Part shown: in pieces, positions 6,903-16,458 of the stretch | Numbering within the stretch: position 1 is the first letter of the stretch | Layout: every line of letters begins with the position of its first letter | Source of the DNA: Ferruginibacter sp. | GTDB lineage: Bacteria > Bacteroidota > Bacteroidia > Chitinophagales > Chitinophagaceae | Length of the DNA stretch: 64,000 nt | NCBI GenBank assembly: GCA_028288705.1 | Contig: JAQBNH010000007.1 | Location: 310,001 to 374,000, forward strand | Direction of reading: 5' to 3' | Notes under the pieces: model-generated | The model's input: the letters and a program-made list of their open reading frames with translations, nothing else | Database searches by the model: none | Told to the model about the DNA's origin: nothing | Translations under genes and position numbers: made by a program

Positions 6903-8186
6903 ATGATCCTGATCTATTCTCCCAGCAGCAATCCCAGGCTTCAGTATATCTGTCGCTTTATCTTTGCCGAACAGTTTGGTGTTACCTATAACCTCACCAC
7001 GCATGCAGAAAGTTTTAGTACGCATGATGGAGCAAAAATCAATTACAGCGATGAAACGCTGGCAGGCACTATATTCCAGCTTCGTCCGCATGGATTGCTT
7101 TCCGAGGCAGATGTGCGCACACAGCCTATCGATTGTTTCGAAATAAATGGCCAGAAGGCATTCTTCGCTACCGCCGGCGATTATCCTTTCGATATTTTCT
7201 CAGCAGCTTTTTACCTGATCAGCCGTTACGAAGAATACCTCCCGCACGACCTGGATATGTACGGACGTTATGCGCACGAAAATTCACTGGCTTTTCGCGA
7301 AGGATTTTTAAAACTGCCGTTGGTGAATATCTGGCTGCAACAGTTTGCTAAATCACTAACGGAAAAATTTGGCTCACTTAAATTTAGATGGCCGGAATAC
7401 AAGTTTCAGCCAACCTACGACATTGACATGGCCTGGTCTTTTAAAAATAAAGGCATCTTCAGAAACCTGGGCGGCTTTTTTAAAAAACCTTCTCTAAACA
7501 GGTTAACTGTACTCACAGGAATGCAAAAAGATCCTTACGATTGCTATGATGAACTGGACCGCCTTCATGCAGCGTACAAACTGGATCCGGTCTATTTTTT
7601 CCTCGTGGCAACGACGAACAGCGCTTATGATAAAAATATTTCGCCTTATGCGCACCCGATGTGGCAACTGATAAAGCGCCATGCAAAAAAATACAGCATT
7701 GGTCTTCATCCATCCTGGAAAAGCGACAGCAAACTGCCAGCGATTGAAAAGGAAAAAAAGATTTTAGAAACAGCTGCAAAAACGGCCGTTGTCTTTTCCC
7801 GCCAGCATTATATAAAGTTTGCAGCCCCCACCACGTTCGCCAACTTATGGGATGCCGGCATCAGGGAAGAATTTAGTATGGGATACGGCAGCATCAACGG
7901 TTTCAGGGCTTCAACAGCTTCCTCTTATTTTTGGTATGACCTGCAAACGGAAAAAATTACGCAATTGCGTATTCACCCTTTTTGCTTTATGGATGCCAAC
8001 AGTCATTTTGAGCAAAAATTTTCGCTGGCAGAAACAACAGCAGAACTTCAGTATTATGCCGGCATTTGCAAACAGGTGAATGGCACATTCATCAGCATCT
8101 TTCACAACAATATTCTGGGTAGCGATCCTGCATTTACAGGCTGGTGGGAGATGTATGAAGCTTTTATTGCTCAGGCTCAGCGATAA
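6903..8186 (+). CDS. Polysaccharide deacetylase-like protein (DUF7033-type)
   Basis: The 427-residue protein has no signal peptide. The N-terminal third matches the domain that precedes NodB-like folds in Bacteroidota (AGDYPFDIFSAAFYLISRYEEYLPH, about residues 95-120). The second part resembles a NodB barrel: PTYDIDMAWSF at about residue 165 stands where CE4 enzymes have TFDDG, GLHPSW at about residue 265 is where the histidine motif would be, and an HNN near the C-terminus. The metal-binding residues are only partly kept, so activity is uncertain. It follows lutB by 43 bp and ends inside the convergent EamA gene (23-bp overlap). Confidence 0.65.
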   Translation: MILIYSPSSNPRLQYICRFIFAEQFGVTYNLTTHAESFSTHDGAKINYSDETLAGTIFQLRPHGLLSEADVRTQPIDCFEINGQKAFFATAGDYPFDIFSAAFYLISRYEEYLPHDLDMYGRYAHENSLAFREGFLKLPLVNIWLQQFAKSLTEKFGSLKFRWPEYKFQPTYDIDMAWSFKNKGIFRNLGGFFKKPSLNRLTVLTGMQKDPYDCYDELDRLHAAYKLDPVYFFLVATTNSAYDKNISPYAHPMWQLIKRHAKKYSIGLHPSWKSDSKLPAIEKEKKILETAAKTAVVFSRQHYIKFAAPTTFANLWDAGIREEFSMGYGSINGFRASTASSYFWYDLQTEKITQLRIHPFCFMDANSHFEQKFSLAETTAELQYYAGICKQVNGTFISIFHNNILGSDPAFTGWWEMYEAFIAQAQR

Positions 8187-9096
8187 TATTTTTTCTCTGT
8201 TTGCGTATGCTGTAATTCACAAGAAAAACGCCGGCTAATGTTACGATCGCACCCCATAAAATATATCCCGTAATTTTTTCGTCAAGCAAAACAGCACCCA
8301 GCAACATTGCAACCAACGGATTGATGTATGCATATAGTGAGGCAACAGCAGGCGACAATTTACGCATTGAATAAATGAATGCGATAAAACTAAGTACCGA
8401 ACCAAACAATACCAGGTAGCCGATCAGCAACCATGCTTTGCCCGATATACTTGCAACAGGCACAGTCGGCTGCGTAGCTTCCGACAAGATGAAGAGCATC
8501 ATTGAGCCAATGAGCATCTGCCAGCCCGTTCCATAATAAGGATTCATATTGGTTTTGTTCCGCGACAGAAAAACTGTTCCGAAACTCCAGGAAAGCATCG
8601 CGATCGCTGAAAGCGTAATGCCCGTTAGGAATGCCGGCCCGTAATGGTTGAAAGCATTTTCATAAAACACGATGCCAACACCAGTAATGCCCAAAAACAA
8701 CCCGATGAAAGTCAGGGCGGTGAGCTTCGCCGTTTTGTAAAAGATTTTTTCAATGATCACCACACTTAACGGATACAAGGCGCCGATTAACGCGCTGAGG
8801 CCTGTTGGAATGTATTGCAGGCTCCAGGTGCTGAGGCCGTTGGCAAACACAAACATCAGCACGGCCATTACAAACAGCCAGCGAAACTGGCGCGCAGAAG
8901 GGAAGCCGGCCTTTTTATATATCAGAAAAAATAACACAAAGCAAAGCCCTGCGATTAGTTGTCGGATAGCGGCCATTTGCAGCGCAGGCATTTCATGCAC
9001 CGCAAATTTGCTGGCGATCCAGGTTGTTCCCCAAACGATACTGGTAACGCCCAGCGCCAGATATCCTCTTCCTTTTCCGTTTTGGGGATCCGTCAT
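8164..9096 (-). CDS. EamA-family (DMT) membrane transporter
   Basis: This 310-residue integral membrane protein has about ten hydrophobic helices arranged as two similar five-helix EamA halves. The first half begins LGVTSIVWGTTWIASKFAV and the second contains ALLSWSFG-like and YAYINPLVAMLLG segments. EamA/RhaT proteins export or import metabolites such as amino acids and nucleosides across the inner membrane, but the substrate cannot be read from sequence. It lies 2 bp after purH on the same strand and may be cotranscribed with it. Its 3' end overlaps the deacetylase-like gene by 23 bp, tail to tail. Confidence 0.9.
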   Translation of the reverse strand: MTDPQNGKGRGYLALGVTSIVWGTTWIASKFAVHEMPALQMAAIRQLIAGLCFVLFFLIYKKAGFPSARQFRWLFVMAVLMFVFANGLSTWSLQYIPTGLSALIGALYPLSVVIIEKIFYKTAKLTALTFIGLFLGITGVGIVFYENAFNHYGPAFLTGITLSAIAMLSWSFGTVFLSRNKTNMNPYYGTGWQMLIGSMMLFILSEATQPTVPVASISGKAWLLIGYLVLFGSVLSFIAFIYSMRKLSPAVASLYAYINPLVAMLLGAVLLDEKITGYILWGAIVTLAGVFLVNYSIRKQRKNIIAEPEQ

Positions 9097-9098
9097 GA

Positions 9099-10634
9099 TT
9101 AATGTTTGAAATGCCGCAGCCCGGTGATGACCATAGGCAAACCATGCTCTTTACAATAGTTAATAGAATCTACATCACGGATCGAACCTCCGGGTTGAAT
9201 GAAAGCTGCAACACCAGCGGCATGCGCGATTTTTACACAGTCGTCAAACGGAAAAAAAGCGTCGCTCGCCAACACAGTACCGTTCAGATCAAAACCAAAT
9301 TGTTTGGCCTTGTCAATGGCGTGGCGCAGCGCATCGATGCGGCTCGTTTGCCCGCAACCTTTACCAATCAGCTGCAGATCTTTCACCAGCGCGATCGCAT
9401 TACTTTTTAAATGTTTCGCAAGAATATTCGCGAAGACCAGGTCTTCTATTTCACCTGCATTGCAATCCCGGCCTCCTGCTTCTTTCCATTCTGTAAAATT
9501 GCCTGCATCATTTTGTTGCAATAAAATGCCGTTGAGTAAAGATTTATATTGATTCTTTGGAAGAGTCATTTCTTTCAGTTGTAAAAGGATGCGGTTCTTT
9601 TTTGCCTTAAGAATATCCAATGCCGCCGCATCAAAAGATGGCGCGATCAGCACTTCAAAAAAGATCTCATTTATCGCCGAGGCCGTTGCTGCATCAATCT
9701 CCCGGTTACAAACCAAAACGCCACCAAAGGCACTTTCGGGATCGCCAGCTAATGCTTTATCCCAGGCAGCTTTTATATTGACTCCTTGTGCCACACCACA
9801 AACATTGGTATGCTTGATCACAGCAAAAGTTGTGTCGGGAAATTCTTTGATCAGGTGTATCGCGGCATCTACGTCTACAAGGTTGTTGTACGATAATTCT
9901 TTGCCGTGCAACTGGTCGAAAATTGCAGAAAGGTCACCAAAAAAACTGGCCGGCTGATGAGGGTTTTCGCCATACCGCAGGCTTTTGGTGTCTTTATTAA
10001 AAGGCGTTTCTACTGTGAATCCGTTAAAGTAACCGGAGATCGCGGTATCGTAAGCCGTGCAAACATCGAAAGCTTTACCTGCCAGCATTCTCCTTTGCTC
10101 TATTGTAGTTAGAGCTTGCTGGCCGACCAATATCTCTTCGAGGTAATTGTATTCTTTTTTAGAAGCAATAACGACAACATCGCGATGATTTTTTGCAGCA
10201 GCGCGGATCATTGATGGTCCGCCGATGTCAATTTTTTCGATGATGAGTTGTTCCTTTTCTTCCGGCGTTCCTTCAAAATCAGGTGCCATTACTGTCTTCA
10301 ATGTTTCTTCAAACGGATAAAGATCCACGATAACGAGGTCCATTTCCGGGATATCATATTGTTTCATCTCCGCCACATGCATAGCATCATTCCTCTTGCC
10401 CAAAATACCGCCAAACACAGAAGGATGAAGCGTTTTCACACGCCCCCCCAAAATGGAAGGATAACTTGTTAACGACTCAACCGGAACACAGGCCACACCA
10501 AGCTTTTCAATAAAATCCTGCGTGCCACCCGTGCTATAAATAGTGGCTCCCAGTTTCGACAAAGCGAGAATAATGTTTTCCAGTCCGTCTTTGTAAAAAA
10601 CGGAGATCAAAGCTGATTGAATTTTTTTCTGCAT
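9099..10634 (-). CDS. purH: Bifunctional AICAR formyltransferase / IMP cyclohydrolase
   Basis: The chosen start at 10634 gives 511 residues beginning MQKKIQSALISVFYKDGL, the typical PurH start; an in-frame codon 14 residues earlier would add an unrelated extension. The N-terminal MGS-like domain contains KLGATIYSTGGT and carries the cyclohydrolase activity. The C-terminal domain contains SLRYGENPHQ and AVIKHTNVCGVA with the formyltransferase Lys-His pair. The enzyme performs the last two steps of purine synthesis, from AICAR to IMP, in the cytoplasm. It follows comEC on the same strand by 53 bp. No purine riboswitch is seen. Confidence 0.97.
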   Translation of the reverse strand: MQKKIQSALISVFYKDGLENIILALSKLGATIYSTGGTQDFIEKLGVACVPVESLTSYPSILGGRVKTLHPSVFGGILGKRNDAMHVAEMKQYDIPEMDLVIVDLYPFEETLKTVMAPDFEGTPEEKEQLIIEKIDIGGPSMIRAAAKNHRDVVVIASKKEYNYLEEILVGQQALTTIEQRRMLAGKAFDVCTAYDTAISGYFNGFTVETPFNKDTKSLRYGENPHQPASFFGDLSAIFDQLHGKELSYNNLVDVDAAIHLIKEFPDTTFAVIKHTNVCGVAQGVNIKAAWDKALAGDPESAFGGVLVCNREIDAATASAINEIFFEVLIAPSFDAAALDILKAKKNRILLQLKEMTLPKNQYKSLLNGILLQQNDAGNFTEWKEAGGRDCNAGEIEDLVFANILAKHLKSNAIALVKDLQLIGKGCGQTSRIDALRHAIDKAKQFGFDLNGTVLASDAFFPFDDCVKIAHAAGVAAFIQPGGSIRDVDSINYCKEHGLPMVITGLRHFKH

Positions 10635-10687
10635 GACTGGTTGATGAAGATGTTGCCAAAACGGCCGTAAAATCAAGGTGCCGGCTG

Positions 10688-12778
10688 TTATTTTGCATCG
10701 AGGATAAATGCTCCCGATTCGCTAACAGCATGGCAGCGCAAAAGTAATTGTTCGCACTGTTTTTTCCAGTACGCAATTTTCCACAAACTGTTAGAAGCGT
10801 CGGGAACCACGATGGGCTTGCCGATGCGCGGAATTATTGTTGTGAGATCAACCCTGGCATTGCGGGAAATCAGCAGGACATCGACAGGCATTTCGCCGAT
10901 AGATGTGAGATCAACAGGCTTGTCTAACCAAAGGATTTTCTTGCTGCCGAAGCTTCCGTAACTGCCTGGGCATAGCAGGTTTCCGTTCCCGATATTTTTT
11001 TCATGCGCCATAAAGAGCACACGTGCAGGTTTGATATTGTATTGAAAGAGTAACGGATCCCGGAGGACAGCCGAATCGCCGGAAAACGAAACTTCATTAC
11101 CGCGTATAAAATCTACAGCAGAATGCCGGGTTATATTGTATACGATCAGCTGTTGTTGCCGGGACGTTCTAACCTTTACGAATCCCATCAAGGCGCAAAA
11201 CCAGCAGAGTGAAAAGAAAGAGCAATACATCCATTTTTTGCTCGGTTGAAGCATCGCTGTTGCTGCGGAAAAAATAACCATGTATAGCAAGAACGTTGTT
11301 ATCACAGACGCATAAATCGCATCGGTAACAGCAAAAGGAACACGGTCAAAAGTTTCAATAATTCCATTCATTAACTGAATGAGCAATGCTGTTCCTTTTC
11401 CTGCAAGGCTTGCCAGCAAAGGATTCCAGCAAAGTAATAATAGTAATATTTCTGCAAATAAGATCAGTGTAGATAAAGGCACTGCAAGCAGGTTTGTGAG
11501 TAAAAACAAATTAGGAAACTGGTGAAAATAAAAGATGCAGATCGGAAAACTGACGATTTGCGCTGCAATCGTAACGGCTGCCATTTCCCAGATCTTCCGT
11601 ATCCAGCCATGTTTGCAATACCAACAGCGATAGATCGGCCGCTGCAACCAAACGATACCAACGACGGCGAGATAACTTAACTGGAAACCAACATCCCACA
11701 AGAAATAAGGGTTATAACAGAGCAGCACAAACGCAGATGCAGCAAGAGAATTATATACTGAAGTTTCGCGAAAAAAGTTTTTACCGATCACGATGCAGGT
11801 GAACATGACGGCGCTACGCAAAACGGAAGCAGAAGCTCCAGTCAACAAGGCAAATAACCAAAGACAACCAAGGATCAAAAAAGCACGGCCCAGTTTTGAT
11901 TTTTTTATACCTGGCAGCCGGGTGAAGATCCATAACAAGAGCATATAGATCAGCCCAAGGTGCAGGCCGGAGATCGCGATGATATGAACAACACCGGTGT
12001 TACTATAAGCGCGCACCAATTCCGGATCGAGGTCTTGTTTGTAGCCGATTAGCAATGCTTCGGCTAAACCACTGATCTTTTTATCAGCAGGTAAATATTT
12101 TTGTAAAGAAGAAACGATTGCCGCACGCGCTGCAAAGATCCGGGCTGATAAATAACCAGGTTGCTGCCTTCCCACTTTCTGATACATCCCCTTCTTCAAA
12201 AAAACCTGCTGGAAAATTCCCTGGAAAGCAGCATAGCGGCTGTAATCAAAGGCTCCCGGATTGCCGGAATTTTTTACCTGTAGCAGCGGTGCATTGATCA
12301 GCAGCAGATCGCCATGTTGTAATGATGTCTCATCTAAAGGAAAATAAACAAGTAATTTACCTGATACTTTTTTCTGCCCCTTTTCTTCCATTACTGCCAA
12401 TACATCCGCTTCTGTTTTAATAGATCTTAATTTCTGCTCCGGTGGTGCACTGATGCGCAAAACTAACGTGGAACCGGCCTGCAGTTGGTGACCATACCAG
12501 CTGCTGTTATTCCGCATATCGGCATGCCAGGTTATTAACATTGCCAGTAACATTATGATCAGTTGAATGATCAATCCGCGGAACGACTGCAATAAATACT
12601 GAATGGCCAGCGGTAAATATTGCAGGAGGAAACCTGCGATCGTAAACGAAAGTAAGGCGCAAACAACCATCACTATGGGAATCGGGCAATACCATTGGAG
12701 CAGGATACCGAAACTAAAAGGCAACAGTAGGCGAAGGAAAGGCGCTTTTTTCCAGGCAGGAATTTGTTGGACTTGCAT
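10688..12778 (-). CDS. comEC: ComEC/Rec2-type DNA uptake channel protein
   Basis: This 696-residue protein has N-terminal membrane helices, a periplasmic OB-like domain (about residues 95-200, DUF4131), and the competence-domain helices with the hallmark NTGVVHIIAISGLHLGLIY. The C-terminal region (about 555-696) looks like a worn metallo-beta-lactamase domain: it starts QQLIVYNITRHSAVDF but lacks the HxHxDH metal motif. ComEC forms the inner-membrane channel for single-stranded DNA during natural transformation. Bacteroidota versions are often of this shorter kind. No other competence genes are nearby. Confidence 0.88.
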   Translation of the reverse strand: MQVQQIPAWKKAPFLRLLLPFSFGILLQWYCPIPIVMVVCALLSFTIAGFLLQYLPLAIQYLLQSFRGLIIQLIIMLLAMLITWHADMRNNSSWYGHQLQAGSTLVLRISAPPEQKLRSIKTEADVLAVMEEKGQKKVSGKLLVYFPLDETSLQHGDLLLINAPLLQVKNSGNPGAFDYSRYAAFQGIFQQVFLKKGMYQKVGRQQPGYLSARIFAARAAIVSSLQKYLPADKKISGLAEALLIGYKQDLDPELVRAYSNTGVVHIIAISGLHLGLIYMLLLWIFTRLPGIKKSKLGRAFLILGCLWLFALLTGASASVLRSAVMFTCIVIGKNFFRETSVYNSLAASAFVLLCYNPYFLWDVGFQLSYLAVVGIVWLQRPIYRCWYCKHGWIRKIWEMAAVTIAAQIVSFPICIFYFHQFPNLFLLTNLLAVPLSTLILFAEILLLLLCWNPLLASLAGKGTALLIQLMNGIIETFDRVPFAVTDAIYASVITTFLLYMVIFSAATAMLQPSKKWMYCSFFSLCWFCALMGFVKVRTSRQQQLIVYNITRHSAVDFIRGNEVSFSGDSAVLRDPLLFQYNIKPARVLFMAHEKNIGNGNLLCPGSYGSFGSKKILWLDKPVDLTSIGEMPVDVLLISRNARVDLTTIIPRIGKPIVVPDASNSLWKIAYWKKQCEQLLLRCHAVSESGAFILDAK

Positions 12779-12809
12779 GCCTGAAAATAACAGCCTGCAA
12801 CATCTTTAT

Positions 12810-13421
12810 TTAGTGTTTTGAACCAGTTGATGGAGTGGAAATTCCCAAACCGTTGTAGAAAGCTTCCGCAGATAATTCGCGGACTTCACCGGGTTTCAGA
12901 TCTCCCAATTCAAGGCCGCTGATCGAAAGCCGTATCAGCCGCTGGCAACGATGTCGTAATGCCAGCACCATTTTCCGCACCTGGCGGAATTTTCCTTCCG
13001 TTAAATTAATCAGCAACCAGGTATGCGCATAGGCTTTGCGATGATCGGTTGCAAACGGATATAATTTTTCAGGATCGGTTATGCGCAGGACGCTTGCGGG
13101 TTTAGCCAGGTGAAAAGCATCATTGCCCACCCGGATAGGAACGCCGTTTTCCAGTGTTGAAAACGTTTCCTCCGTCATTTCGTTTTGAACCATCACCAAA
13201 TAACTGCGCTCATGTGGCTTCTCTGCGAGAAATACCAGCCGCGTTATTCGCTTATCAGTCGTTAATAATAACAACCCTTCCGAATCGAGGTCAAGCCTTC
13301 CGATCGCATGTGTGCCTTCCGGGAAATCGAAATCAAGATCGCCCAGCAAACCAACGGCATGCGGACTCACGAATTGCGAGACCATTCCTTTTGGCTTATT
13401 GAGGAGAAAATAGCGGTTCAT
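12810..13421 (-). CDS. rRNA pseudouridine synthase (RsuA/RluE family)
   Basis: The 203-residue protein starts with MNRYFLLNKPKGMVSQF, the usual start of S4-less RluE-like enzymes. It carries the catalytic aspartate D44 in GRLDLDSEGLLLLT and the late family motif LTEGKFRQVRKM. It converts a uridine in rRNA to pseudouridine; E. coli RluE acts on 23S U2457, and that target is only a guess here. No S4 RNA-binding domain is present, as in RluE. It sits between carB and comEC on the same strand, 20 bp after carB. Confidence 0.9.
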   Translation of the reverse strand: MNRYFLLNKPKGMVSQFVSPHAVGLLGDLDFDFPEGTHAIGRLDLDSEGLLLLTTDKRITRLVFLAEKPHERSYLVMVQNEMTEETFSTLENGVPIRVGNDAFHLAKPASVLRITDPEKLYPFATDHRKAYAHTWLLINLTEGKFRQVRKMVLALRHRCQRLIRLSISGLELGDLKPGEVRELSAEAFYNGLGISTPSTGSKH

Positions 13422-13441
13422 TTTTTTGCAGGAACTGCGGC

Positions 13442-16282
13442 TTATTTACTCAGGTGCATGCTTCTCTCTTTATACAACTGGCGGAAATACGGATCGCGCA
13501 GGTCTTTAATAAACCGGATCGCCTCACCGGTACTCTTCATCTCCGGGCCAAGTTCTTTATTAACACCGGGGAATTTATTAAAGGAGAACACGGGCTCTTT
13601 AATCGCAAAACCTTCCAGCTTTTTTTCGAAAGTGAAATCTTTCAGCTTTGCTGCTTCCAGCATCACTTTCGTCGCAATATTGAGGTAAGGGATCTGGTAT
13701 GCTTTTGCGATGAAAGGCGTGGTACGGCTCGCTCTTGGATTCGCTTCTATTACGAAGACATTGCCATTTTTTATCGCGAACTGTATATTGATCAACCCCT
13801 GGATATTTAGGGCCCGGGCGATCTTCTCTGCGTATTCTTCCATCGTGTGAACGATCAGTGGCGACAAATTAAATTGTGGTAATACGGCATTGCTATCACC
13901 CGAATGAATACCTGCGGGTTCTATATGTTCCATTACGCCCATCACATGAAAATCAGTGCCATCAAAGATCCCATCGATCTCTGCTTCCTGGCAACGATCG
14001 AGAAAATGATCGATCAGAATTTTATTACCCGGCAAATGTTTGATCAGGCTTAATACGCCTTTTTCCAGCTCTTCATCATTCAACACGATGCGCATTCTTT
14101 GTCCGCCCAACACGTAACTCGGACGAATTAACACCGGGTAACCAACTGTTTTCGCTACTTCGATCGCATCATCAGTATTGTAAGCCGTGCCATACATCGG
14201 GTAAGGAATTTCCAGATGTTTCAGCATATCGCTGAAGCGTCCGCGATCTTCGGCAATATCCATATTATCGAAGGAAGTACCGATGATCTTAATGCCGCGT
14301 TCATGCAGCGTTCGCGCCAGTTTAAGTGCTGTTTGTCCACCGAGTTGCACGATCACACCGTACGGTTTTTCGTGCTCGATGATCTCCCAGATATGTTCCA
14401 AAAATACCGGTTCAAAATAGAGCTTATCAGCAATATCAAAATCAGTGGAAACCGTTTCGGGGTTGCAATTCACCATGATCGCCTCATAGCCGCATTCTTT
14501 GATCGCCAGCAATCCGTGTACACAACAGTAATCGAATTCGATGCCCTGCCCGATGCGGTTTGGTCCGCTGCCCAACACGATCACTTTCTTTTTATCAGAA
14601 ACAACAGATTCATTTGAGATCAGTGTTTTTTGAACAGGCGCGTCTTCAAACGTAGAATAGAAATATGGCGTTTTTGCTTCGAACTCTGCACTGCATGTAT
14701 CCACCATTTTAAATACACGCGTTAAGCCCATTGCTTTACGGCGCTGGTAAATTTTATCTGCATCTTCTTCCTGCATAATGCGAACGATTTGTTCATCGCT
14801 GAACCCGAGCACTTTCGCTTCTTTTAAAACATCATCAGGTAAAGTTGATAAACCATATTGCGCGATCTTTTTCTCACAATCGCAGATCTTTTGGATCTGG
14901 TAAATGAACCAGCGATCGATCAGGGTGCTTTCGCAAATTCGTTTCACGCTCACACCGGCCATCAAAGCATCTTTGATCCGGAAAATGCGATCCCATTTAG
15001 GAGTTTTAATATATTCGATCAGTTCGTCTGAACGCATCAGGCTTTTGCCGTAATAGCCCAAACCAACTGCCTCGTTCTCTAAACTCTGACAAGCTTTTTG
15101 AACTGCTTCAGCGAAACTGCGGCCGATCGCCATCACTTCTCCTACACTTTTCATCTGCAATCCGAGCGTATCGTTGGCGCCTTTGAATTTGTCGAAATTC
15201 CAGCGCGGTATTTTCACGATCACGTAATCCAGTGCCGGTTCAAAATATGCCGAGGTAGATTGGGTGATCTGGTTTTTCAATTCATCCAGGTTGTAGCCGA
15301 TCGCTAGTTTTGCAGCGATCTTCGCAATCGGGTACCCGGTTGCTTTGCTTGCCAATGCAGAGGAGCGGCTCACGCGCGGGTTAATCTCGATCGCAATAAT
15401 CTCTTCTGTTTGTGGGTTCAAAGCAAACTGTACGTTACAGCCGCCGGCAAAATTCCCGAGATCGCGCATCATCGCAATCGCCGTGTTTCTCATCAGCTGG
15501 TAAGCCGTATCGCTTAACGTCATCGCCGGTGCAACGGTAATGCTGTCGCCGGTATGAACACCCATCGGGTCAAAATTTTCTACCGTACAAATGATCACGA
15601 CGTTGTCATTTGCATCGCGTAACAACTCCAGTTCAAATTCCTTCCAGCCGAGCACCGCTTTTTCTACCAGCACTTCATGAATCGGCGAAGCTGTAAGACC
15701 ATTATTTAATGCCTCATCCAGATCATCCTTGCTATGTACAAAACCACCGCCGCTGCCGCCCAGTGTAAATGATGGCCGGATCACCAGCGGAAATCCAATC
15801 TCCTGCGCAAATTCTTTCCCTTCTAAAAACGAGTTGGCCGTCCGGGCAGTAGCTACAGGGATACCCATCTGGATCATCCACTGGCGAAACTTTTCCCGAT
15901 CTTCTGCTTTATCAATCGCTTTAATATCCACGCCGATCAGCTTCACATTAAATTTTTCCCAGATGCCGAGTTCATCTACTTCTTTGCAAAGGTTCAACGC
16001 AGTTTGTCCGCCCATCGTTGGAAGCACAGCATCTATATTATTTTCCTGCAGGATTTGTTCAATACTTTCCACCGTAAGTGGCAGGAGGTAAACCTTGTCT
16101 GCCATCATCGGGTCGGTCATGATGGTGGCTGGATTGCTGTTAATCAGGATCACGTTGATGCCTTCTTCACGCAAGCTGCGCGCAGCCTGGGTACCGCTAT
16201 AATCAAACTCACAGGCCTGGCCGATAACGATCGGGCCGGAACCAATGATCAAAACAGATTGAATGGAATTGTTTTTAGGCAT
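13442..16282 (-). CDS. carB: Carbamoyl-phosphate synthase large subunit, lacking the allosteric domain
   Basis: At 946 residues the protein holds both CarB halves: the first ATP-grasp region begins GSGPIVIGQACEFDYSG, the second GSGPNRIGQGIEFDYCC. It makes carbamoyl phosphate from glutamine-derived ammonia, bicarbonate and two ATP for pyrimidine and arginine synthesis. Enterobacterial CarB is about 1070 residues; here the protein ends soon after the second ATP-grasp unit, at a natural stop, so the C-terminal MGS-like domain that binds UMP, IMP and ornithine is absent. Short CarB proteins are known in Bacteroidota. The small subunit carA is not in the window. A TACTTTTG promoter box lies about 27 nt upstream. 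Confidence 0.96.
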   Translation of the reverse strand: MPKNNSIQSVLIIGSGPIVIGQACEFDYSGTQAARSLREEGINVILINSNPATIMTDPMMADKVYLLPLTVESIEQILQENNIDAVLPTMGGQTALNLCKEVDELGIWEKFNVKLIGVDIKAIDKAEDREKFRQWMIQMGIPVATARTANSFLEGKEFAQEIGFPLVIRPSFTLGGSGGGFVHSKDDLDEALNNGLTASPIHEVLVEKAVLGWKEFELELLRDANDNVVIICTVENFDPMGVHTGDSITVAPAMTLSDTAYQLMRNTAIAMMRDLGNFAGGCNVQFALNPQTEEIIAIEINPRVSRSSALASKATGYPIAKIAAKLAIGYNLDELKNQITQSTSAYFEPALDYVIVKIPRWNFDKFKGANDTLGLQMKSVGEVMAIGRSFAEAVQKACQSLENEAVGLGYYGKSLMRSDELIEYIKTPKWDRIFRIKDALMAGVSVKRICESTLIDRWFIYQIQKICDCEKKIAQYGLSTLPDDVLKEAKVLGFSDEQIVRIMQEEDADKIYQRRKAMGLTRVFKMVDTCSAEFEAKTPYFYSTFEDAPVQKTLISNESVVSDKKKVIVLGSGPNRIGQGIEFDYCCVHGLLAIKECGYEAIMVNCNPETVSTDFDIADKLYFEPVFLEHIWEIIEHEKPYGVIVQLGGQTALKLARTLHERGIKIIGTSFDNMDIAEDRGRFSDMLKHLEIPYPMYGTAYNTDDAIEVAKTVGYPVLIRPSYVLGGQRMRIVLNDEELEKGVLSLIKHLPGNKILIDHFLDRCQEAEIDGIFDGTDFHVMGVMEHIEPAGIHSGDSNAVLPQFNLSPLIVHTMEEYAEKIARALNIQGLINIQFAIKNGNVFVIEANPRASRTTPFIAKAYQIPYLNIATKVMLEAAKLKDFTFEKKLEGFAIKEPVFSFNKFPGVNKELGPEMKSTGEAIRFIKDLRDPYFRQLYKERSMHLSK

Positions 16283-16308
16283 GATAAAAGACCTTTTTAG
16301 TGGGCGTG

Positions 16309-16316
16309 CAAAAGTA
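16309..16316 (-). promoter_or_regulatory. Bacteroidota-type -7 promoter box before carB
   Basis: On the minus strand this reads TACTTTTG, a full match to TAnnTTTG, ending 26 nt before the carB start codon. A clear TTTG -33 box is not visible. Confidence 0.45.
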
Positions 16317-16458
16317 CTTGTAAAAAAGAAATTGCTTGGCGATTTTATGAGTTTATTAGAATTAATGCTGAAACGCGACTGTATCTTTATCCGGTAACCT
16401 GTTTCAATGTTGGTGTAGTGTTTGATTGAACGGTTATCATACTAAACAGCAGATATAT

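Noticed and set aside
10635-10676. Upstream in-frame start for purH
   Set aside because: The extra 14 residues are not typical of PurH; the methionine at 10634 begins the conserved sequence.
16426-16458. TTG start for the M23 peptidase
   Set aside because: It would place a polar stretch before an otherwise perfect signal peptide that begins at the ATG at 16459.
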